Source of the DNA: Amycolatopsis orientalis DSM 43388
GTDB lineage: Bacteria > Actinomycetota > Actinomycetes > Mycobacteriales > Pseudonocardiaceae
Assembly: GCF_000411975.1 (NCBI RefSeq)
Contig: NZ_ASXG01000076.1
Coordinates: forward strand, 81,365 to 145,364
Length of the DNA: 64,000 bases
Reading direction: 5' to 3'
Part shown: positions 49,826 through 59,145 of the stretch, one piece after another
How positions within the stretch are numbered: position 1 is the stretch's first letter
How the letters are laid out: each line of letters opens with the position of its first letter
The notes under the pieces: model-generated
The model's database searches: none
Told to the model about the DNA's origin: nothing
What the model saw: only the letters and a program-made list of their open reading frames with translations
Position numbers and translations under genes: made by a program

Positions 49826-50422
49826 GTGGAGTCCGTGGTCTCCCAAAGGGCATGTCGGCCAGCAGCGGTGTTTTCGAGCGTCATCGTCGCTGCCTTGGCG
49901 GCTGGATGCAGCGCGGGCTCGCCGTCCGATCCTGCTCCCGCTGGCTCCTCCGAAGCTCCTGGAGCGCCTACGTCGGCAGCCGCACCGCCAGCGTCGACAG
50001 CACCGGCTGACGCCGCACGTCAAGGAGCGGTGGCGGCATACCTCGGGATGTGGGAAGACATGGCCGCCGCGGCGAAGACATCAAACTGGCAGGACCCGCG
50101 CTTAGGGCAGCACGCCACTGCCACGGCACTGACCAACATCACCCGCGGCCTGTACGCGGACAAGGCGAATGGTCTCGTGACCAAAGGGCAGCCCAAGAAC
50201 TCACCCAAGGTGTCATCCGTCGAGCCGCCCACAGACCCGACAAAGGTGATCGTCGCTGACTGCGGCGACGACAGCAATTGGCAACATTATCGTGCGGACA
50301 ACGGACAGCCGGCCAACGACGGCCCGAGCGGACGTCGGCAAATCAATGCCGTTGTCGAACGGCAGGGAGACGGCGCATGGCGGGTTACCGACTTCGGAAT
50401 TCACGAGGTCGGGTCATGTTGA
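49826..50422 (+). CDS. Lipoprotein of the Tad locus
   Basis: 198 residues from GTG 49826. Type II signal with lipobox LAAGC (Cys28), an Ala/Pro/Ser-rich linker, then a globular domain resembling small secreted nuclear-transport-factor-like proteins (VAAYLGMWEDMAAAAKTSNWQDPRLGQHATATALTNI, VERQGDGAWRVTDFG). Two further cysteines (DCGDD and final SC) may pair. Overlaps the next gene; probably surface-anchored and part of pilus assembly or attachment. Confidence 0.78.
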   Translation: MESVVSQRACRPAAVFSSVIVAALAAGCSAGSPSDPAPAGSSEAPGAPTSAAAPPASTAPADAARQGAVAAYLGMWEDMAAAAKTSNWQDPRLGQHATATALTNITRGLYADKANGLVTKGQPKNSPKVSSVEPPTDPTKVIVADCGDDSNWQHYRADNGQPANDGPSGRRQINAVVERQGDGAWRVTDFGIHEVGSC

Positions 50423-51471
50423 GGAGAGCTGCGCTGATTGCGGGGACGACCGGATCGCTGGTGCTCGCAGGAGCAGCCCCGGCGTTGGCGGGCGGCCCTT
50501 GGGGATCTGCGGATTGCCAGCAGACTCCGTCCCCGGCGTGCCAGCTCGGCGCGGGCCAAGGCGGTACTGACGGCACCCCCGGGCGAGTCCCGTCCGGCCC
50601 CGGCAGGAATCCGGGCCGACAGGGCGGAGGTCAACACGATGACCAGCCGGACACCGGCGACCGAGTGATCGGCCCGAACGACAAGAGCGCCGACTGCGGA
50701 TACCAGCGCTCGGACTACCGGCCCCCGGCGGGTGGAACGATCACCGCCGCCTATCGGCCATCCGACCGGGAACGCGGCACTGAGGTCCGGCCTGCGGTGT
50801 TTCGCCTGGCGAGCGTGCGGACGGCACCGTTGGTGCACACCGCCGCGCGGCCTCTGCAGGCGCAAGCCAGCCCTGGTCAGGGACCGGGCGCGTGGTACCT
50901 GTACAAGTGCTCCGGCCCTGGCTTCTCGGATGCGCTGTACCGGACGCCGATCTGGATTCCAGACAGCCAAGCGCCTGGTCCGGCTCCGCTGCCGTCGCCT
51001 GCGGAACTAGCGCAGGCCGCGCGCAACCAGCTCCGATTGCCGAGCCCCACGATCGCGGCGAACCCGCGCCGAGATCAGCTGGTGGCCCTGCCGACGTGGT
51101 TGTGGTTGTCGAGCGGCTGGGATCAGCAGTCGGCCACGGCCTCCGTCCCCGGGGTCTCGGTGACCGCGGTCGCGAAACCGACCTCGCTCGTGTGGTCGAT
51201 GGGCGACGGATCGAAGGTGACGTGCGGCAGCGGCGGCACCCCGTTCCCTGCCAAGGGCGATCCGAAGGCAGCGTCGCCGGACTGCGGTCACACCTACCGG
51301 ACGTCCTCGGCCGGGCAACCGAACAACGCATATCCGGTCACAGCCACCGTGCACTGGGCGGTCTCATGGTCCGGGGCTGGCCAATCCGGAACATTCCCCG
51401 ACATGACGACCACAGGCAACGCGGCGTTCCGCGTGGCGGAGAGCCAAGCGCTCAACACCGGCGGACGGTGA
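50416..51471 (+). CDS. Secreted protein with PKD-like domain
   Basis: 351 residues. Signal peptide about 1-25 (LRRAALIAGTTGSLVLAGAAPALA), a Gly/Pro/Asp-rich low-complexity region to about 100, a cysteine pair, then WSMGDGSKVTCGSGG and SPDCGHTYR: the WxxGDGS and CxHxY features of PKD-like folds. Homologues in Tad loci of actinomycetes are often misnamed ATP/GTP-binding proteins. Acts outside the cell; ATG overlaps the lipoprotein stop. Confidence 0.78.
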   Translation: MLRRAALIAGTTGSLVLAGAAPALAGGPWGSADCQQTPSPACQLGAGQGGTDGTPGRVPSGPGRNPGRQGGGQHDDQPDTGDRVIGPNDKSADCGYQRSDYRPPAGGTITAAYRPSDRERGTEVRPAVFRLASVRTAPLVHTAARPLQAQASPGQGPGAWYLYKCSGPGFSDALYRTPIWIPDSQAPGPAPLPSPAELAQAARNQLRLPSPTIAANPRRDQLVALPTWLWLSSGWDQQSATASVPGVSVTAVAKPTSLVWSMGDGSKVTCGSGGTPFPAKGDPKAASPDCGHTYRTSSAGQPNNAYPVTATVHWAVSWSGAGQSGTFPDMTTTGNAAFRVAESQALNTGGR

Positions 51472-51591
51472 TCCGCAACGGGGCACGCGCTCCGCGCTGA
51501 CAACCACAGAACTCAGTCCGAACAGCCACCGCGCCGCAGACGGCGTCGCGGCGCGGTGGCGCCATGCCTGAAACCAGAAGGGAGGCCGGTC

Positions 51592-52320
51592 ATGAGCACA
51601 CCCCCCTCGACACGCACGGACACCGCTGGCACGGCGACCGCGCCACCGGACGCCTGGGCCCAGCGGGGAGGCAAACAGGAGCCGCCGTCGCGCTGGAAGA
51701 CCGTTCGCCCGTCTCGGCGGATTCCGTACCTGCTGCTCGGTGTCGTGTTAGTGATCGCCTGCGCCGCCGCGGCGGTGATCGTGTCCATCCAGCTTGACAA
51801 CCGACAGCCGGTTCTGGTGTTGGCTCGTCCGGTCACCGTCGGCCATCTGTTGTCCGCACCGGACTTTCGGCAAGTCTCCGTGTCTGCCGATGTCGGGCTC
51901 GACGCAGTACCGGCCGCCGAGTCGTCCACTGTGGTCGGTCGCCCTGCGGCGTTCAGCTTGCCTGCCGGCACACTCCTGACCCGTGGCTCGCTGGGGCCGC
52001 CGGCGATCCCGGTTGACGGCCAGGCAATTGCCGCGGTGGCATTGAAAGCCGGACAGTTCCCGCCAGCGCTCGCACCTGGTGCGCGGGTCGCTGTACTGGT
52101 GTCTTCTGGTTCAGCTTCGACCGGGACAGCGAGTAGTAATCCCGGACAGGTTGCGGTTCCGATCGCGCAGTGGACTGCGACGGTGAGCGATGTCGGTGCG
52201 GGCCCGGACCCGCAGAGCACGGTGGTCTCGTTGCAGTTGCCAGAGGCGAACGCCCGCCAGCTCGCCGCCGCTCCGGCAGGCCAGGTCAGTCTCGTCGCAT
52301 TGAGCGGAGGCGGCGGCTGA
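51592..52320 (+). CDS. SAF-domain protein (CpaB/RcpC-like)
   Basis: 242 residues from ATG 51592 (GGGAGG six bases upstream). Cytoplasmic N-terminus, one transmembrane helix (about 45-66, YLLLGVVLVIACAAAAVIVSI), then a SAF domain (VLVLARPVTVGHLLSAPDFRQVSV, LPAGTLLTRGSL, VALKAGQFPPALAPGARVAVLV). CpaB-like proteins are periplasmic assembly factors of Tad pili. TGATG overlap with the next gene. Confidence 0.83.
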   Translation: MSTPPSTRTDTAGTATAPPDAWAQRGGKQEPPSRWKTVRPSRRIPYLLLGVVLVIACAAAAVIVSIQLDNRQPVLVLARPVTVGHLLSAPDFRQVSVSADVGLDAVPAAESSTVVGRPAAFSLPAGTLLTRGSLGPPAIPVDGQAIAAVALKAGQFPPALAPGARVAVLVSSGSASTGTASSNPGQVAVPIAQWTATVSDVGAGPDPQSTVVSLQLPEANARQLAAAPAGQVSLVALSGGGG

Positions 52321-53156
52321 TGTTGATCGCTCTGTGTTCGCTGAAGGGGTCGCCCGGGGCGACGACCGCCGCTCTCGCGCTGGCGGCGCGATGGCCGGCC
52401 GAGCAGACACCGGTCGTGGTCGAGTGCGATCCTGCGGGCGGAGACCTGGCCGCGCGGTTCCGGCTGCCCTCAGCGCCTGGGCTGGTGAGTTTGGCAGCCG
52501 CAGCACGCAAGAGCGCGGAGGCGTCGGTGCTGTGGCAGCACGTCCAACGCCTGCCGGCTGGACTTGGGGTGATCGCCGGTCCGGTTGGTGCGGAGCAAGC
52601 TCGTGCTGCCTTGGGCGTTCTCGCGCCACGGGGCGCTTCGGTCTTGCGCGCCGCAGGTGATCAGCCTGGCGTGGTGGTGCTGGCCGACTGCGGTCGAACA
52701 GCCCCTGATTCACCAGCTCTGCCGATCATCCGGGCGGCTGATGCGATGGTGCTCCTGGCTCATGCCCGCGATGACGAGCTGTCTCATGTCGCCGGCAAGC
52801 TCCGAACCGCGGCGACGTGGAATTCGCGACCAGGCTTCGTTCTTGTCGGTGACGGCTATGCCACGGCCGAGGTCGAACACGAACTCCAGATCGGGGTCTT
52901 GGGCAGGCTTCCTCACGACCCCAAGGGCGCTGCGGTGCTGTGCGGGTACAGCCGGAACGGGCCGAGTCCGGACCGCTCGGCGCTGGGGCGTGCGGCGTTG
53001 CGGCTGGCGCACGGGCTCGCCTCGGCGCGACGTCTGCATGCTGCGGCGAATGCGCCAGCAGCCTTCGGTGCCCGAGCGAACCACTCTCGTGGTCCAGTCG
53101 CCACGCCGCTGTCTCTGCATCGAGCGCGGTCGTCGACGAACGGGACGCGCCCATGA
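52320..53156 (+). CDS. TadZ/CpaE-like ParA-type ATPase with altered P-loop
   Basis: 278 residues. MinD/ParA fold: N-terminal strand then KGSPGATTAALALAARW, where the usual GKT lysine of the deviant Walker A is Ala. ECDPAGGDLAARF is switch I/A'-like, and VVVLADCGR the Walker B. TadZ-type proteins place the pilus machinery; several have atypical P-loops and bind nucleotide weakly. It is coupled to tadA by ATGA. Confidence 0.82.
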   Translation: MLIALCSLKGSPGATTAALALAARWPAEQTPVVVECDPAGGDLAARFRLPSAPGLVSLAAAARKSAEASVLWQHVQRLPAGLGVIAGPVGAEQARAALGVLAPRGASVLRAAGDQPGVVVLADCGRTAPDSPALPIIRAADAMVLLAHARDDELSHVAGKLRTAATWNSRPGFVLVGDGYATAEVEHELQIGVLGRLPHDPKGAAVLCGYSRNGPSPDRSALGRAALRLAHGLASARRLHAAANAPAAFGARANHSRGPVATPLSLHRARSSTNGTRP

Positions 53157-54598
53157 CCTCGCCGCACATCTACCCGGGCCAGCAAGCCTCACCTAACGGT
53201 GTGTCGATGCCACCGAACCTGCCACCGCCCACCTCTTCATTTCCAGGGCCGACGAGCGTTCCTGGCGTCGACCCTCGCCACGCCGCGGCCGTGGATCGGC
53301 TGCGCGTTCATCTTCGCCGAGAACTGTCTCGGCAGTTGTCCACCCGTATGCAGGCCGACGACGATGCCGGCCGTCCTGCGATGGAACCGGGCGAGCGGCG
53401 TCGGATGGCGCAGGCGATTCTCGCTGATGCCGCGGAAAAGCAAGCACAGCACGAACTTGACACCGGCGGGGCGGTAGTGCCGCAGGACGTCGAGCAACGT
53501 GTTGTTTCCGCTGTGTTGGACGAGATCTTCGGTATGGCTGGCCTCGAGCCGTTGCTCGCGAATCCGGACATCGAGAACGTCAACATCAACGGGGACCGAG
53601 TGTTCGTGCGTTACGCCTCAGGCCTGCGGGAACGCCTGCCTCCGATCATCGGCTCTGACGCCGAACTGGTGGATCTGATCCGCGATCTCGCCGCACGCTC
53701 CGGTGTGGAGGAACGGCGCTTCGACCGCGGCAGTCCGATCGTCAACTTCTCCTTGCCTGGCGGCGAACGTGCGTCGGCGGTGATGGCGGTGACGGCCAGG
53801 CCGTCGCTTTCGATCCGCCGTCATCGGTTCGCTCGAGTAACGTTGCGGGAACTGCGGGAGAACGGAACGGTCGACCTGGCGCTGGAGAACTTTCTCACGG
53901 CGATGGTGCGGGCACGCAAGAATGTGCTGGTGACCGGCGGCGTCGCGATCGGCAAGACGACCCTGCTGCGAGCGTTGGCCTCGGCAATCCCGCCGCACGA
54001 ACGGCTCGTTACCATCGAGGACGTCTTCGAACTGGGACTCGACCACGACCCTGGTCATCCGGATGTCGTCGCGATGCAGGCGCGCGAAGCCAACGTCGAG
54101 GGCCAGGGCGAGATTTCACAGTCCGAGCTGGTGTGGCAGTCCCTGCGAATGAGTCCGGACCGGGTCATTGTCGGCGAGGTTCGCGGCCCGGTCGTCATTC
54201 CGCTCACCAACGCGATGTCCATGGGCAACGACGGCTCGATGGGCACGCTGCATTCGTCCCTGTCCAGCGGTGTGTTCACGAAGCTCGCCGCCTACGCGGT
54301 CCAAGGGCCTGAACGCCTTTCGCTGGAGGCCACGAACCTGCTGGTTGCTTCCGCGCTGCACTTCGTGGTCCATCTGGAGAAGCCCCGGGGCGAGGACGGC
54401 AAGCGAGTCGTGTCCTCAATCCGCGAAGTCGTCGGTGCGGACGGCACTCAAGTGATTTCGAACGAGGTGTGGCGCCCAGGGGCTGATTTCCGCGCGATTC
54501 CCGGCATTCCGCTGCGGACGGCCACGGTGGACGACCTTGTCGACGCGGGCTTCGACCCGGATCTGTCGGGCCGGGCTGAAGGGTGGTGGAAGCCGTGA
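53153..54598 (+). CDS. tadA: TadA/CpaF secretion ATPase
   Basis: 481 residues. Proline-rich N-terminus, helical region, then the VirB11-like ATPase: LEPLLANPDIENVNINGDRVFV, SGVEERRFDRGSPIVNFSLPGGERASAV, Walker A TGGVAIGKTTLLRAL, Asp box TIEDVFELGL, Walker B VIVGEVRGPVVIPLTNAMSMGNDGSMGTLHSS with the His box. It powers pilin assembly as a hexamer in the cytoplasm. TGA overlaps GTG of tadB. Confidence 0.9.
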   Translation: MTSPHIYPGQQASPNGVSMPPNLPPPTSSFPGPTSVPGVDPRHAAAVDRLRVHLRRELSRQLSTRMQADDDAGRPAMEPGERRRMAQAILADAAEKQAQHELDTGGAVVPQDVEQRVVSAVLDEIFGMAGLEPLLANPDIENVNINGDRVFVRYASGLRERLPPIIGSDAELVDLIRDLAARSGVEERRFDRGSPIVNFSLPGGERASAVMAVTARPSLSIRRHRFARVTLRELRENGTVDLALENFLTAMVRARKNVLVTGGVAIGKTTLLRALASAIPPHERLVTIEDVFELGLDHDPGHPDVVAMQAREANVEGQGEISQSELVWQSLRMSPDRVIVGEVRGPVVIPLTNAMSMGNDGSMGTLHSSLSSGVFTKLAAYAVQGPERLSLEATNLLVASALHFVVHLEKPRGEDGKRVVSSIREVVGADGTQVISNEVWRPGADFRAIPGIPLRTATVDDLVDAGFDPDLSGRAEGWWKP

Positions 54599-55500
54599 CT
54601 ACGACCACCGCGTTGATGGCACTGCTCGGAATTGGTGTCGAACTCGGTCTGCTGCTGATTGTGGCCGCCTGGCGGGGCGTCACTGTGCGCTGGCCTCGTT
54701 GGAGCCGGCGCAACAGAGGACAGACCGGACGGGATCCGCTCCGGACGCGGTGGCTGCTCGCGGCCGCGGCAGTGGGCATCGTGGTCGCCATCGCCACGGG
54801 ATGGCTTGTCGGGGGCGTGCTGGCGGCAATGGCGACCTGGGGCTTGCCGCGGGTGCTCGGTTCGGACAAACAACATGCCCGAACTGTGGCTCGCATCGAG
54901 GCGATCGCGTCGTGGAGCGAGATGCTGCGCGACACACTCGCTGCGGCGGCGGGGTTGGAGCAAGCCATCGTTGCCACTGCGGAGACCGTGCCCGAGGCGA
55001 TTCGCCCGGAGATTCACGAGCTGACGTTCCGTCTCGAACGCGGCGACCGGCTAGCTGCCAGCCTGCGGCACCTGGCCGATCAGCTCGCTGATCCGACGGC
55101 CGACCTGCTGATCAGCGCTCTGGTGCTGGCCTCGGAGAAGCAAGCGCGTCAGCTGGCCGAATTGCTCGGCGAACTCGCGACCGAGACTCGTGAGCAGGTG
55201 TCCATGCGGCTGCGGGTGGAAGCTGGCCGCGCTCGCACCCGGACCAGCGTCCGGATGATTGTCGGAGTCACGTTGGCGTTCGCCGCCGGGTTGACCGCGC
55301 TCAACCGCGGTTACCTGGCTCCCTTCGACTCAGCCTTCGGACAGATCATGCTCGCCGTCGTCGGTGCGCTCTTCACGCTGTCGTTTCTGTGGCTCGCCCG
55401 CATGGCTCGTTATCAGACCCCAGACCGGTTCCTGACTGACCTTGACGCACTGCGCGGCCGCGACGGCGCGACAGCGTCCACAGGGGAGGGGCAAGCATGA
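54595..55500 (+). CDS. tadB: TadB-like inner-membrane platform protein
   Basis: 301 residues from GTG 54595. Two transmembrane segments near the N-terminus (about 6-25 and 55-85), a GspF/T2SSF cytoplasmic domain (ARIEAIASWSEMLRDTLAAAAGLEQAI...LTFRLERGDRLAASLRHLADQLADPTADLLISALVLAS) and two C-terminal transmembrane segments. Serves with TadC as platform for the pilus. ATGA overlap with the next gene. Confidence 0.86.
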   Translation: MTTTTALMALLGIGVELGLLLIVAAWRGVTVRWPRWSRRNRGQTGRDPLRTRWLLAAAAVGIVVAIATGWLVGGVLAAMATWGLPRVLGSDKQHARTVARIEAIASWSEMLRDTLAAAAGLEQAIVATAETVPEAIRPEIHELTFRLERGDRLAASLRHLADQLADPTADLLISALVLASEKQARQLAELLGELATETREQVSMRLRVEAGRARTRTSVRMIVGVTLAFAAGLTALNRGYLAPFDSAFGQIMLAVVGALFTLSFLWLARMARYQTPDRFLTDLDALRGRDGATASTGEGQA

Positions 55501-56390
55501 TCACCGCATTGGCAATCGGAGCTGGGTTCGGGCTCGGGATTTGGGCCATCCTGGTATGGGCAGTGCCACCGCGTCCCGGTCTGGCCTCACTCCTGCGGCG
55601 ACTCGACAACACGCCTACGCCAGCACCGATTACGCCACTGGAACGTTCTGGCTGGGCGACCACGCTGGGAAAGCCGTTCGTCGGGCTGTTGACCGCAGTC
55701 GGGCTGCCCAGCCCTGTCGTGCGCAAAGACCTCGCCATGACCGGCAGGCCTGTCCCTGCCCACCTGGCTGACAAAGCGGCACTCGCGATTGCCGGGCTCT
55801 TGCTGCCGACGCTCGTCTCGGTCGCGCTTGCGCTGCTGGGCATGCCCCTGGCTTGGGAGGTATCGCTGATCGCGAGCTTGCTTACCGGGTTCATCGGATT
55901 CTTGCTGCCCGACATCACGGTTCGGCGCGCCGCCGCGCGCCGACGGGCTGACTTCCGCCTCGCGCTGAGCGCCTATCTGAATCTGATTCGGGTCACTCTC
56001 GCTGGGGGTGCCGGAGTGGAAGGCGCTCTTACTGACGCAGCCACGGTTGGCCGTGGCCGCTCGTTCAACCAGATCCGACGTGCGCTGACGATCGCAAAAG
56101 TCACCCGCGTCACCCCGTGGGCCACCCTTCGCGCACTCGGGGCCGAACTTGACATCCGCGAGCTCGCCGAACTGTCCGCGTCAGTCAGCCTTGCAGGCAC
56201 GGAGGGCGCCCACGTCCGCGCGTCCTTGCAAGCCAAGGCATCCGCACTGCGGACACGGGAACTCACCGAAGCCGAGGGCGACGCGCAAGCTGCCACCGAA
56301 CGGATGAGCCTGCCCGTGATTGTGCTCTTCATCGGTTTCCTCTTGTTCATCGGCTACCCGGCTGTGGCTGCCGTGCTAGGAGGGGTTTGA
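55497..56390 (+). CDS. tadC: TadC-like inner-membrane platform protein
   Basis: 297 residues. N-terminal transmembrane segment, a pair of segments near 96-140, the GspF-like domain (ALSAYLNLIRVTLAGGAGVEGALTDAATVGRGRSFNQIRRAL...ELAELSASVSLAGTEGAHVRASLQAKASALR) and a C-terminal transmembrane segment (LPVIVLFIGFLLFIGYPAV). Partner of TadB. The gene ends 39 bases before the pilin. Confidence 0.86.
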   Translation: MITALAIGAGFGLGIWAILVWAVPPRPGLASLLRRLDNTPTPAPITPLERSGWATTLGKPFVGLLTAVGLPSPVVRKDLAMTGRPVPAHLADKAALAIAGLLLPTLVSVALALLGMPLAWEVSLIASLLTGFIGFLLPDITVRRAAARRRADFRLALSAYLNLIRVTLAGGAGVEGALTDAATVGRGRSFNQIRRALTIAKVTRVTPWATLRALGAELDIRELAELSASVSLAGTEGAHVRASLQAKASALRTRELTEAEGDAQAATERMSLPVIVLFIGFLLFIGYPAVAAVLGGV

Positions 56391-56429
56391 AAGCCAGGTA
56401 TCGGTAATCGACACTTATGGGAGGAAACA

Positions 56430-56615
56430 ATGTTGACGCCAATTGTTCTCTTGTGGAGCTTCGTCAAGGACCACGTGCGGCGCCTGCGTGAAGACGAAGG
56501 TGGGTACACCACGGAAACCGTACTCGTCACCGCCGCGCTCGTCGCTCTGGCCTTGGTCGTGATCGCTTTGCTGGTGAAAGTGGTCACCGATAAGGCCAAC
56601 AGCATCCACATGTGA
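56430..56615 (+). CDS. flp: Flp-type pilin
   Basis: 61 residues from ATG 56430 with GGGAGG seven bases upstream. Basic leader, then DEGGYTTETVLVTAALVALALVVIALLVKVV: Gly-(Gly/Tyr)-Thr-x-E processing site with the +5 glutamate and a hydrophobic helix, as in actinobacterial Flp/Fap pilins. Expected to be cut after G(G) by the prepilin peptidase at 48900. It has its own strong ribosome binding site, fitting a major subunit. Confidence 0.86.
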   Translation: MLTPIVLLWSFVKDHVRRLREDEGGYTTETVLVTAALVALALVVIALLVKVVTDKANSIHM

Positions 56616-57088
56616 GTCCGCCGATGTGGATCGATGGTGACAGCTCGCCGAAGGCGACAACATCTACGACGCCACGGCTGTTGATGCGTGGAGGGTTGCG
56701 TCAAATCTTGGCGGACGAGCGTGGCGCGGCCACGGCAGAACTCGTGCTCGCTACGCCTCTGTTGCTGCTTCTGATCATGTCGATCGCGCAGTTTGCGTTG
56801 TGGATGCACGCTTCCCATATTGCTCAAGCCGCCGCATCTCAAGCCCTGTCGACTACGCGAGTGCTGGGCGGGACTACCGCGCGCGGGCAGATCGAGGCCA
56901 ACCAGATTCTCCAGCAACTCGGCAGTGGCCCGCTGCGCGATCCGCGCGCCATCGTGAGTCGAAGCCCGGACCGGGCGGCAGTGCACGTGGAAGGCAGCGT
57001 GATCCAAGTCGTTCCTTTCCTGACACTGACTGCCGAGGGTGACGCTGTGGGTCCGGTCGAACGCTTTCGCTCCGGAGCCCAGCCGTGA
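56612..57088 (+). CDS. TadE-like pseudopilin
   Basis: 158 residues from GTG 56612 (overlap with flp stop). DERGAATAELVLATPLLLLLIMSIAQFALWMHASHIAQAAASQAL: the TadE signature, with the +5 glutamate after the processing Gly. The rest is an extracellular domain. Minor pilin. Confidence 0.84.
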   Translation: MSPPMWIDGDSSPKATTSTTPRLLMRGGLRQILADERGAATAELVLATPLLLLLIMSIAQFALWMHASHIAQAAASQALSTTRVLGGTTARGQIEANQILQQLGSGPLRDPRAIVSRSPDRAAVHVEGSVIQVVPFLTLTAEGDAVGPVERFRSGAQP

Positions 57089-57555
57089 GCGCGCGGCGAG
57101 TCCGTTATGGACAGCGGTTGCGCTCGCTCCGTGACGACGAGCGAGGATCGGCCGCCGCGGAGTTGGTCCTGCTCACTCCGGGTCTGATCATGATGCTCCT
57201 GTTCATCGTCTTCTGCGGACGAATGGCGGATGCCACCCTGCGGCTTGAAGACGCAGCTCACCAAGCAGCACGTGCGGCGTCTCTCGCGCGTAACGTGACC
57301 AACGCTCGGAACGACGCTCACGCCACTGCGTCCGCAGCGCTGGCCAATGCCGGCATCACGTGCCGGAGTCTGGCCGTTACCGTCAATACCGCGGGATTTC
57401 AGCCAGGGGCCACCGTCAGCGTGGAAGTCACCTGTACGGCGGGACTGTCAGACCTCGCGCTCCTCGGAATGCCGGGAAGCATTCAGCTCTCCGCGTCATT
57501 CTCGTCCCCTGTGGACACATACCGCGGCGTCGCCGCCAATGCCGGGGGTACCTGA
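57085..57555 (+). CDS. TadE/TadF-like pseudopilin
   Basis: 156 residues from GTG 57085 (GTGA overlap). DDERGSAAAELVLLTPGLIMMLLFIVFCGRMADATLRLEDAAHQAARAASLARN, then a domain with two cysteines (ITCRSL, VTCTAG), probably a disulfide. Second TadE-like minor pilin of the operon. Stop overlaps tadG-like ATG. Confidence 0.83.
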   Translation: MSARRVRYGQRLRSLRDDERGSAAAELVLLTPGLIMMLLFIVFCGRMADATLRLEDAAHQAARAASLARNVTNARNDAHATASAALANAGITCRSLAVTVNTAGFQPGATVSVEVTCTAGLSDLALLGMPGSIQLSASFSSPVDTYRGVAANAGGT

Positions 57556-58118
57556 TGTTCGGCACCTTGACCGTCCGGCTGCGACGTCTGCGCGCGGATG
57601 AAGACGGACGAGTCACCGCATTCGTCGTCGTGCTGGTCACCGCAATCATCGCATTCAGCGGACTGGTACTCGACGGCGGCCTTGCCCTGGCCGCGAAAAT
57701 TCGCGCGATCGGCGAGGCGCAAGAGGCTGCCCGTGCCGGAGCGCAAGCCATCGACCTGTCCGCCTACCGTTCCAGTGGAGCCCTGCGGTTGGTGCCCAGA
57801 CAAGCAACCATTCTGGCGCGCCAGTATCTTGCTGCCACCGGTGAAAGTGGCAGTGTGTCTGTAGCTGGCAACACCGTCACTGTGACCGTGACTGTCAGCC
57901 AGCCAACCCAACTACTCGGGTTCGTCGGGATCGGTTCGATCACTGTTACCGGCACAGGACAGGCTCAGCCGCAACGAGGAATGTCCGGCGAAGACCGTGG
58001 ACTCGTGGTCTCGGAAGGGATTCCCGGTTCGAGCGGAACCATGGGCAGCAGACGATCGCCGCTCAAATTCCCTTGCTGCAGCTTCTTTTCAGCCGCCGTC
58101 GAGAGGAAGCCGCGATGA
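57555..58118 (+). CDS. TadG-like pilus assembly protein
   Basis: 187 residues. DEDGRVTAFVVVLVTAIIAFSGLVLDGGLALAAKIRAIGEAQEAARAGAQAID is the TadG/flp-TadE N-terminal helix with LDGG and the AARAGAQ motif. A beta-rich part with many Val/Thr repeats follows; no von Willebrand domain, so shorter than proteobacterial TadG. The last ~35 residues look less conserved and overlap the ribosome binding site of the next gene. Confidence 0.8.
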   Translation: MFGTLTVRLRRLRADEDGRVTAFVVVLVTAIIAFSGLVLDGGLALAAKIRAIGEAQEAARAGAQAIDLSAYRSSGALRLVPRQATILARQYLAATGESGSVSVAGNTVTVTVTVSQPTQLLGFVGIGSITVTGTGQAQPQRGMSGEDRGLVVSEGIPGSSGTMGSRRSPLKFPCCSFFSAAVERKPR

Positions 58119-59014
58119 AAGGCCACAGGCAGTCCGCCGCGGCGAAGCCGGTGAGAGTCGTGACGTTCGTCGACGGACCGGACTCCGTGCTGTTGAACCC
58201 GTACGTCCCGCCGTCGCGGTGGCGCGCCGAACGCGTCCGCGCCGCGCTGCACCCACAGGTCGTGATCGGTGTGCTGGGCGGTATTGCCTTGACCGCCGTC
58301 GCAGTGAGCTCGGACCTGGGCGTTGCCTTGGTCTGCGCCGGAGTTCTCGCGGCGGGAATGGGCGTGGTAATCGGCTGGGATCGTGCCGCCGGATTGCTCA
58401 CCGAGCATGACCACGACCCTGCCTCCTCGTGCCGGCTGGAACGCCGACGGGGCGAGTTCTTCTTCCGCAGCCGCGACTTCACCGGCCTCGGCGCAACCGA
58501 TACCGCAGCGCGTGCCATGATCACGGGCGTGGACGAGCTGCGCCGCAGCCCGGCCCGTGCCTGGCTTGGCTCCACTGTCCCACGCGAGATGCATTGCATC
58601 GTGTGGCAGACACTCCAGTTCCTGGACCGCACCCGCGCAGCCCGCAGCCTCGCCGACGAACTCGCCGGCGCGCCCAAGTCCGCAGTCGGCGAGCTGGGTG
58701 CCGTGGCACGCGAGGCGGTTGCTGAGATCGAGGACGTCCTTAACGAGGTCTTGCTTCACATGCGCAGCTGCCTCGTGTTGACTCGGGCATGGGAAGCGAA
58801 GCTTCGGCATGCCAAGCTGGCTGCAGGCACTGAGGCAGCCCTTGCCGCCTTGCCCGAGCACTGCGAGGCCCAACAGTTGTTGCATACCGCGGAAACGTTG
58901 GCGCAGCACATGTTCAGCGGCATCACCGCTGCCCGCGACGTCGTTGACGCCGGAAGGTTTCCGTGGGAACAGCCGGTCGAGTCGTGGCCGTCGTCAGAGG
59001 GGCATTGCCGATGA
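58115..59014 (+). CDS. Membrane protein of the Tad operon, unknown function
   Basis: 299 residues, ATG with GAGAGG upstream. Two transmembrane helices at about 50-68 and 72-88 (VVIGVLGGIALTAVAVSS, LGVALVCAGVLAAGMGVVIG), then a ~210-residue cytoplasmic helical region (coiled-coil-like: AVAEIEDVLNEVLLHMRSCLVLTRAWEAKL). No family recognised. It overlaps its neighbours on both sides, so it belongs to the pilus operon. Confidence 0.65.
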   Translation: MKGHRQSAAAKPVRVVTFVDGPDSVLLNPYVPPSRWRAERVRAALHPQVVIGVLGGIALTAVAVSSDLGVALVCAGVLAAGMGVVIGWDRAAGLLTEHDHDPASSCRLERRRGEFFFRSRDFTGLGATDTAARAMITGVDELRRSPARAWLGSTVPREMHCIVWQTLQFLDRTRAARSLADELAGAPKSAVGELGAVAREAVAEIEDVLNEVLLHMRSCLVLTRAWEAKLRHAKLAAGTEAALAALPEHCEAQQLLHTAETLAQHMFSGITAARDVVDAGRFPWEQPVESWPSSEGHCR

Positions 59015-59145
59015 GTGCGTTGTCGAGGAATGCCCGTATCACCTGCTGTGGACCGACAGCGGCGAAACCCCGTCGCAACGACGTGCCGCCGAAAGCTGAA
59101 AGTGCCGCGCGTCAACGGAGAAGGGAGAAAAATGGCCACCGGTGA
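59011..59145 (+). CDS. Possible very small coupled ORF
   Basis: 44 residues, basic, with a CC pair (ITCCGPTAAKPRRN). ATG overlaps the preceding stop, and its end overlaps the next start by 14 bases. Could be a translational coupler or spurious. Confidence 0.28.
   Translation: MSALSRNARITCCGPTAAKPRRNDVPPKAESAARQRRREKNGHR

Noticed and set aside
53930..53960. Degenerate Walker A in TadA
   Set aside because: GGVAIGKTT still fits GxxxxGKT, so the ATPase should be active.
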